DNA of 10,285 nt from an uncultured Bacteroidota bacterium (GTDB lineage Bacteria; Bacteroidota; Bacteroidia; Chitinophagales; Chitinophagaceae), in contig CAIZMD010000695.1 in the NCBI GenBank assembly GCA_903933995.1, positions 1-10,285 on the forward strand, written 5' to 3'. This document shows, piece by piece, positions 7,144 through 10,285 of the stretch; position 1 is the stretch's first letter; every line of letters starts with the position of its first letter. The position numbers and the translations under genes are program-made. The notes under the pieces were generated by a model. That model saw only the letters and a list, made by a program, of their open reading frames with translations, was not told the DNA's origin and ran no database searches.

Positions 7144-7227
7144 GTTATTTCTGTTAAAATAGGGGTATCAAACCCATCGCAAGATATTATTTGTGCATTA
7201 AAATTACCCCTTCCAAGCCTCAAAAGG

Positions 7228-7235
7228 TATCTTTG
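7228..7235 (+). promoter_or_regulatory. -7 element of the rlmN promoter, next to the start codon
   Basis: TATCTTTG matches TAnnTTTG perfectly and ends only 4 nt before the ATG at 7240. Transcription would begin at or within a base or two of the start codon, so the message would be leaderless or nearly so. There is no room for a ribosome binding site between them. This arrangement also supports the ATG at 7240 as the true start. Confidence 0.55.
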
Positions 7236-7239
7236 CCGC

Positions 7240-8292
7240 ATGAAGGAGTCATTAAAAAACATACGCCACCTGAGTTTGGCCGAGTTGGAAAGCTATTTTG
7301 AAACCATTGGAGAGAAAAAATTCAGGGTAAAACAGGTGCATGAATGGCTCTGGCAGAAACACGCGCATAGTTTTGATGATATGACCAACCTGAGCAAGGA
7401 CCTGCGCCAAAAACTGGCCCAGGAATTTTCCCTGCCCGCCCTCAAAGTAAACCTGACCCAGGTAAGCGATGACGGTACTATTAAAAGCCGCTTTAAAACC
7501 CATGATGGGTTTATGATTGAAGGGGTGTTGATTCCAACCGCTGAGCGTAAAACCGCTTGCGTGTCTAGCCAAGTAGGTTGCAGTCTTACTTGTAAGTTCT
7601 GCGCCACAGGTACCATGGAGCGTAAACGCAATCTCACATTTGACGAGATTTATGACCAAGTAGTGTTGATTAACAAAGAATCTGAACGTGTACACGGTCA
7701 GAAGCTTACCAATATTGTATTCATGGGTATGGGTGAACCCCTACTCAATTATAACAATGTGCTCAAAGCCATTGAACGCATTACCGCAGAAGACGGACTA
7801 TTCATGAGTCCAAAGCGCATAACGGTTTCTACTGCAGGTGTGGCCAAGCAGATCAAGCAATTGGGTGATGACAAAGTGAAATTTAAATTGGCCGTATCCT
7901 TACACGCAGCCAATGATAAAAAGCGCAATGAGATCATGCCCATCAATGAGACCAATCATATTGATACCTTGATTGAAGCTTTGAATCATTTTTACAAACA
8001 GACTGGCAGCGAAATCACTTTTGAATATATCCTCTTCAAGAATTTTAATGACTCATTAAAAGACGCAGAAGAACTGGTAAAAATCTATAGAAAGGTTCCC
8101 GCAGATTTGATCAATATTATTGAATACAATCCTATTGAAGCTTTCCGTTTTACCAAACCCGATGAAGCTACTACTGAGGAGTTTATGCACTACCTAGAAA
8201 GAAATCGTGTGAACTCTAGGTTGCGCAGAAGCCGCGGTAAAGACATTGACGCCGCCTGTGGACAGTTGGCCAATAAGTCGGCGAATAAATAA
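7240..8292 (+). CDS. rlmN: Dual-specificity RNA methyltransferase RlmN
   Basis: This 350-residue radical SAM enzyme methylates C2 of adenine, at A2503 of 23S rRNA and A37 of some tRNAs, in the cytosol. The radical SAM cluster motif is CSLTCKFC (C114, C118, C121) within VSSQVGCSL, followed by CATGTMERKRNLT (121-133). GMGEPLLNYNN (163-173) is the SAM-binding GGEP-type motif, VSTAG (196-200) and AVSLHAANDKKRN (218-230) are typical. The methyl-carrying cysteine is C340 in DIDAACGQL, matching the E. coli Cys355 site. The N-terminal 80 residues form the RNA-recognition domain with KFRVKQVHEWLW (27-38). The asparagine in MPINETN (233-239) region and the length agree with RlmN rather than Cfr, which confers antibiotic resistance by C8 methylation. 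It is a single-gene unit: own promoter upstream, strong terminator downstream. Start at 7240 is fixed by the promoter and by the LSLAELE start. Confidence 0.96.
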   Translation: MKESLKNIRHLSLAELESYFETIGEKKFRVKQVHEWLWQKHAHSFDDMTNLSKDLRQKLAQEFSLPALKVNLTQVSDDGTIKSRFKTHDGFMIEGVLIPTAERKTACVSSQVGCSLTCKFCATGTMERKRNLTFDEIYDQVVLINKESERVHGQKLTNIVFMGMGEPLLNYNNVLKAIERITAEDGLFMSPKRITVSTAGVAKQIKQLGDDKVKFKLAVSLHAANDKKRNEIMPINETNHIDTLIEALNHFYKQTGSEITFEYILFKNFNDSLKDAEELVKIYRKVPADLINIIEYNPIEAFRFTKPDEATTEEFMHYLERNRVNSRLRRSRGKDIDAACGQLANKSANK

Positions 8293-8315
8293 GCAAACCT
8301 AACACTTTAGTATTC

Positions 8316-8350
8316 AACCCTTTCCATAGCCTGGAAGGGGTTTATTTTTT
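8316..8350 (+). terminator. Intrinsic terminator after rlmN
   Basis: AACCCTTTCC (8316-8325) pairs with GGAAGGGGTT (8333-8342) in a 10-bp stem containing one G-U pair, with a 7-base loop ATAGCCT. The tail TATTTTTT (8343-8350) follows directly. It starts 24 nt after the rlmN stop codon, so it ends that transcript, and it precedes the promoter of the next gene by only 7 nt. Confidence 0.9.
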
Positions 8351-8356
8351 AAAGCC

Positions 8357-8364
8357 TACCTTTG
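8357..8364 (+). promoter_or_regulatory. -7 element of the pseudouridine synthase operon promoter
   Basis: TACCTTTG is a full match to TAnnTTTG, ending 33 nt before the ATG at 8398 and directly after the rlmN terminator. The leader would be about 27-30 nt and includes AAAAACAGCAAAAC. It decides the gene start: a possible TTG start at 8362 lies inside this element and so upstream of any transcript from it. No clear -33 TTG is seen because that part is the terminator stem. Confidence 0.6.
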
Positions 8365-8397
8365 TTGCTCCTGTTGAAAAACAGCAAAACAAGTAAC

Positions 8398-9648
8398 ATG
8401 CAAAAACGTACAGACAACTTTGACAAGTTTGGCCAGAAAAAAGGTAGTGCCGTAAAGGAAGAATACCGTCAGGCAAAAAAGAAAATCAAGGCAGAAGCCC
8501 GCGCAGCCGGTGAAGCCATGAGATTGAAAAAGAAAAATGCCAAATTGGGCATTGTAAGTGAAGAACCCAAAAAAGAGAATCCTCGTTTCCCCAAAAGGGC
8601 TCCTGGTGCTAGCAAGGAGGAATACCATCAGCGTAAGGAGAATACCAAAAATATAGGCAAGCCAGTTAGACCAACCCCCAATAAAAAGGGTGATGATGCT
8701 AACGAAGATGCTCCAGAAGCACCCCGTTCTAAAAGAGCAGGTGCTAGACCTCCCAAAGCTATTCGTGCTGCCGGAAGAGGTGCCGCGCCAACCAGTGATG
8801 GTGGCAAACCCGGATTTAACGGAAGACCTGCAGCCAAGAGCAATCGCGATAGCGAAACAATTGACAGCAATGACCCAACAACTATCATGCCTTTGAACAA
8901 ATTCATTGCGCACTCAGGTGTTTGTGGTAGAAGAGAAGCTGCTGAACTGGTGAAGGAAGGAAAAGTAACCGTGAATGGTGACAAGATTTTTGAACCTGGT
9001 TATAAAGTATCTGGCCGTGACAAAGTAATTGTAAAGGGCAAGGAAGTATACCTACAAAAAAATTCTGTTTATATCCTGCTCAACAAACCCAAAGATTTTA
9101 TCACAACGGCTTCTGACCCTCAGGGTAGAAAAACCGTGATGGATATTGTAAAGTCTGCCACTACCGAACGCGTGTATCCTGTTGGAAGATTGGATAGAAA
9201 TACAACCGGTGTTTTGTTATTGACCAATGATGGTGAACTGGCGCAGAAACTCACCCACCCTTCTTATGAAGTAAAGAAAGTCTATGAAGTAACGCTGGAT
9301 AAACCCGTTGCTAAAAAAGACATGGAAGCCATTTTAGCGGGTATTACTTTGGAAGACGGTTTTGTGGTAGCGGATTCTTTGGCTTACGCCGATCCTAAAG
9401 ACAAGACCGTTGTAGGTATTGAAATTCACTCTGGCAGAAACCGCATTGTGCGACGCATTTTTGAACACTTGGGTTATGACGTTAGAGGTTTGGACCGCGT
9501 GATGTTTGCCAACCTTACCAAGAAAAATGTAGAACGTGGTAAATTCCGTTTCTTAGCAGAAAAAGAAGTGCGCTTATTGAAGTTCATGAACAAATCCTTT
9601 ATTCGCAAATCCAAAATTGCGCAAACAGACCTAGACCTACCAGAATAA
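8398..9648 (+). CDS. RsuA/RluB-family rRNA pseudouridine synthase with long basic N-terminal tail
   Basis: The frame from the ATG at 8398 gives 416 residues. Residues 1-160 are a low-complexity tail rich in Lys, Arg, Ala, Pro and Gly, with two similar segments KEEYRQAK (20-27) and KEEYHQRK (73-80). An S4 RNA-binding domain follows at about 165-212 (LNKFIAHSGVCGRREAAELV... KVTVNGDKI). The catalytic domain begins VYILLNKPKDF (224-234) and contains GRLDRNTTGVLLLTNDGE (263-280) with catalytic Asp D266, then HSGRNRIVRRIFEHLG (344-359). The enzyme turns a uridine of rRNA into pseudouridine; the late motif resembles RluB/RluF, which act on 23S rRNA, more than RsuA. The Lys/Arg-rich tail is likely disordered and could add RNA contacts. 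An in-frame TTG at 8362 would add 12 residues (MLLLLKNSKTSN) but overlaps the promoter. The next gene starts 4 nt after the stop, so this is the first gene of a two-gene unit. Confidence 0.93.
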   Translation: MQKRTDNFDKFGQKKGSAVKEEYRQAKKKIKAEARAAGEAMRLKKKNAKLGIVSEEPKKENPRFPKRAPGASKEEYHQRKENTKNIGKPVRPTPNKKGDDANEDAPEAPRSKRAGARPPKAIRAAGRGAAPTSDGGKPGFNGRPAAKSNRDSETIDSNDPTTIMPLNKFIAHSGVCGRREAAELVKEGKVTVNGDKIFEPGYKVSGRDKVIVKGKEVYLQKNSVYILLNKPKDFITTASDPQGRKTVMDIVKSATTERVYPVGRLDRNTTGVLLLTNDGELAQKLTHPSYEVKKVYEVTLDKPVAKKDMEAILAGITLEDGFVVADSLAYADPKDKTVVGIEIHSGRNRIVRRIFEHLGYDVRGLDRVMFANLTKKNVERGKFRFLAEKEVRLLKFMNKSFIRKSKIAQTDLDLPE

Positions 9649-9652
9649 TTCC

Positions 9653-10285
9653 ATGCATCTAGATATTATTTTTGAAAACGAGGCATTTATTGCCATCAAC
9701 AAACCCAGTGGCTTGTTGAGTATCCCAGACCGCATGGGTCAAGAGATTTCTTTAAAAGACTTGCTGCGTCAGCGTTTTGGAGAGATCTATACCGTGCACC
9801 GTTTGGACCGTGATACCAGTGGCGTCATTGTCTTTGCCAAAACAGAAGAAAGTCATAAAGCATTGTCTGCCTTATTTGAAGGAAGAGACATGCAGAAATT
9901 TTATTTGGGTTTGGTCTATGGCAATATGATGACGCCTGCCGGAACCATTGACGCTCCTATTATGGAACATCCCGGTAAGACTACCAAGATGATGACCCAT
10001 GCCAAGGGCAAGGTCTCCATTACAGATTATGAAGTATTGGAATCTTTCCGTTCTTTTTCTTGGGTACAGTTTCAAATTCATACAGGCCGCACCCATCAGA
10101 TTCGCGTGCACATGCACCATATTGGACATAGCATTGTTTGCGATGAACTCTATGGCGATGGTAAACCCGTTTTGTTGTCTGCTTTAAAAAGAAATTTTAA
10201 GCTGGCCAAAGCGGCCGATGAAGAAAGACCCATCCTCAACAGATTGGCCCTGCATTCGCATCGCTTGCAATTTAGTTTTGATGGT
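9653..10285 (+). CDS. RluA-family pseudouridine synthase (partial, 3' end outside window)
   Basis: The frame from the ATG at 9653 stays open to the edge, giving 211 residues (MHLDIIFENE...). It lacks an S4 domain and begins directly with the catalytic domain. Motif I FIAINKPSGLLSIP (12-25) is typical of the RluA group. Motif II is HRLDRDTSGVIVFAK (49-63) with catalytic Asp D52. Motif III begins KFYLGLVYG (near 85-93), and QIHTGRTHQIRVHMHHIGHSIVCDELYG (from about 141) is the RluA-type RNA and uracil-binding signature; HSHRL near the end fits the LHAHRL block. These enzymes modify 23S rRNA or tRNA (RluA, RluC, RluD, TruC types); the subtype cannot be told from this part. With only 4 nt after the preceding synthase gene, the two are probably cotranscribed. 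About 20-30 residues are probably missing. Confidence 0.92.
   Translation, partial: MHLDIIFENEAFIAINKPSGLLSIPDRMGQEISLKDLLRQRFGEIYTVHRLDRDTSGVIVFAKTEESHKALSALFEGRDMQKFYLGLVYGNMMTPAGTIDAPIMEHPGKTTKMMTHAKGKVSITDYEVLESFRSFSWVQFQIHTGRTHQIRVHMHHIGHSIVCDELYGDGKPVLLSALKRNFKLAKAADEERPILNRLALHSHRLQFSFDG

Noticed and set aside
7163..7175. GGGT-ATCAA-ACCC inverted repeat between the thiolase and rlmN genes
   Set aside because: Four base pairs only, a common chance event, with no tie to either promoter that I can support.
7540..7640. Cfr-type antibiotic resistance methyltransferase as an alternative for rlmN
   Set aside because: Overall length, the N-terminal domain and the motif set fit housekeeping RlmN, and the gene sits in a plain chromosomal context.
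7252..7695. 147-residue open frame on the minus strand opposite rlmN
   Set aside because: It lies wholly within rlmN, including its cysteine motif, and shows no family features of its own.
8356..8913. 185-residue open frame on the minus strand opposite the RluB-like gene
   Set aside because: It is antisense to a well-supported coding region, has no start context, and reflects the biased low-complexity tail of the real gene.

Overview
The window looks like ordinary chromosomal DNA of a Bacteroidota bacterium, most likely of the Chitinophagaceae type; this is inferred from sequence style and remembered family features, without a database search. The signs are: -7 promoter elements of the Bacteroidota form TAnnTTTG in front of several genes (three are the identical octamer TATCTTTG), A-rich start regions instead of strong Shine-Dalgarno sites, a Bacteroidota-style cluster of a small membrane protein, a PstS-like lipoprotein and a secreted TPR protein, and a pseudouridine synthase with a long basic N-terminal tail. 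I see no mobile element, CRISPR array, tRNA or rRNA gene, and no sign of recent transfer.

Layout. Positions 1-245 (minus) hold the 5' part of nuoA, the likely first gene of a complex I operon that continues off the left edge. Positions 292-319 form an intrinsic terminator for the next block. Positions 365-3327 (minus) are a tight three-gene unit: a 77-residue two-helix membrane protein, a PstS-like substrate-binding lipoprotein, and a 598-residue TPR protein with a signal peptide. A 265-bp divergent intergenic region carries the promoter for the plus-strand pair at 3593-5482: a low-molecular-weight protein tyrosine phosphatase and histidyl-tRNA synthetase (hisS), the latter with its own promoter. 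The end of hisS overlaps by 36 bp the end of a convergent minus-strand gene for a small secreted DUF3471-like protein (5447-5836). A PcaF/PaaJ-type thiolase follows on the minus strand (5950-7143), divergent from rlmN (7240-8292), which ends in a clear terminator (8316-8350). The right end holds two pseudouridine synthase genes in tandem, an RsuA/RluB-type enzyme (8398-9648) and an RluA-type enzyme (9653 to the edge).

How the genes fit together. The right half leans towards translation: HisS charges tRNA, RlmN methylates 23S rRNA and tRNA, and the two synthases make pseudouridine in rRNA or tRNA. The left block is an envelope cluster whose parts (lipoprotein receptor-like protein, TPR protein, membrane protein) suggest a periplasmic function that the sequence does not define. 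No new defence, mobile or biosynthetic system is visible. The points most worth a second look are the very short leaders downstream of TATCTTTG promoters, the PstS/TPR cluster of unknown role, the hisS 3' overlap, and the corrected start of the RluB-like gene.
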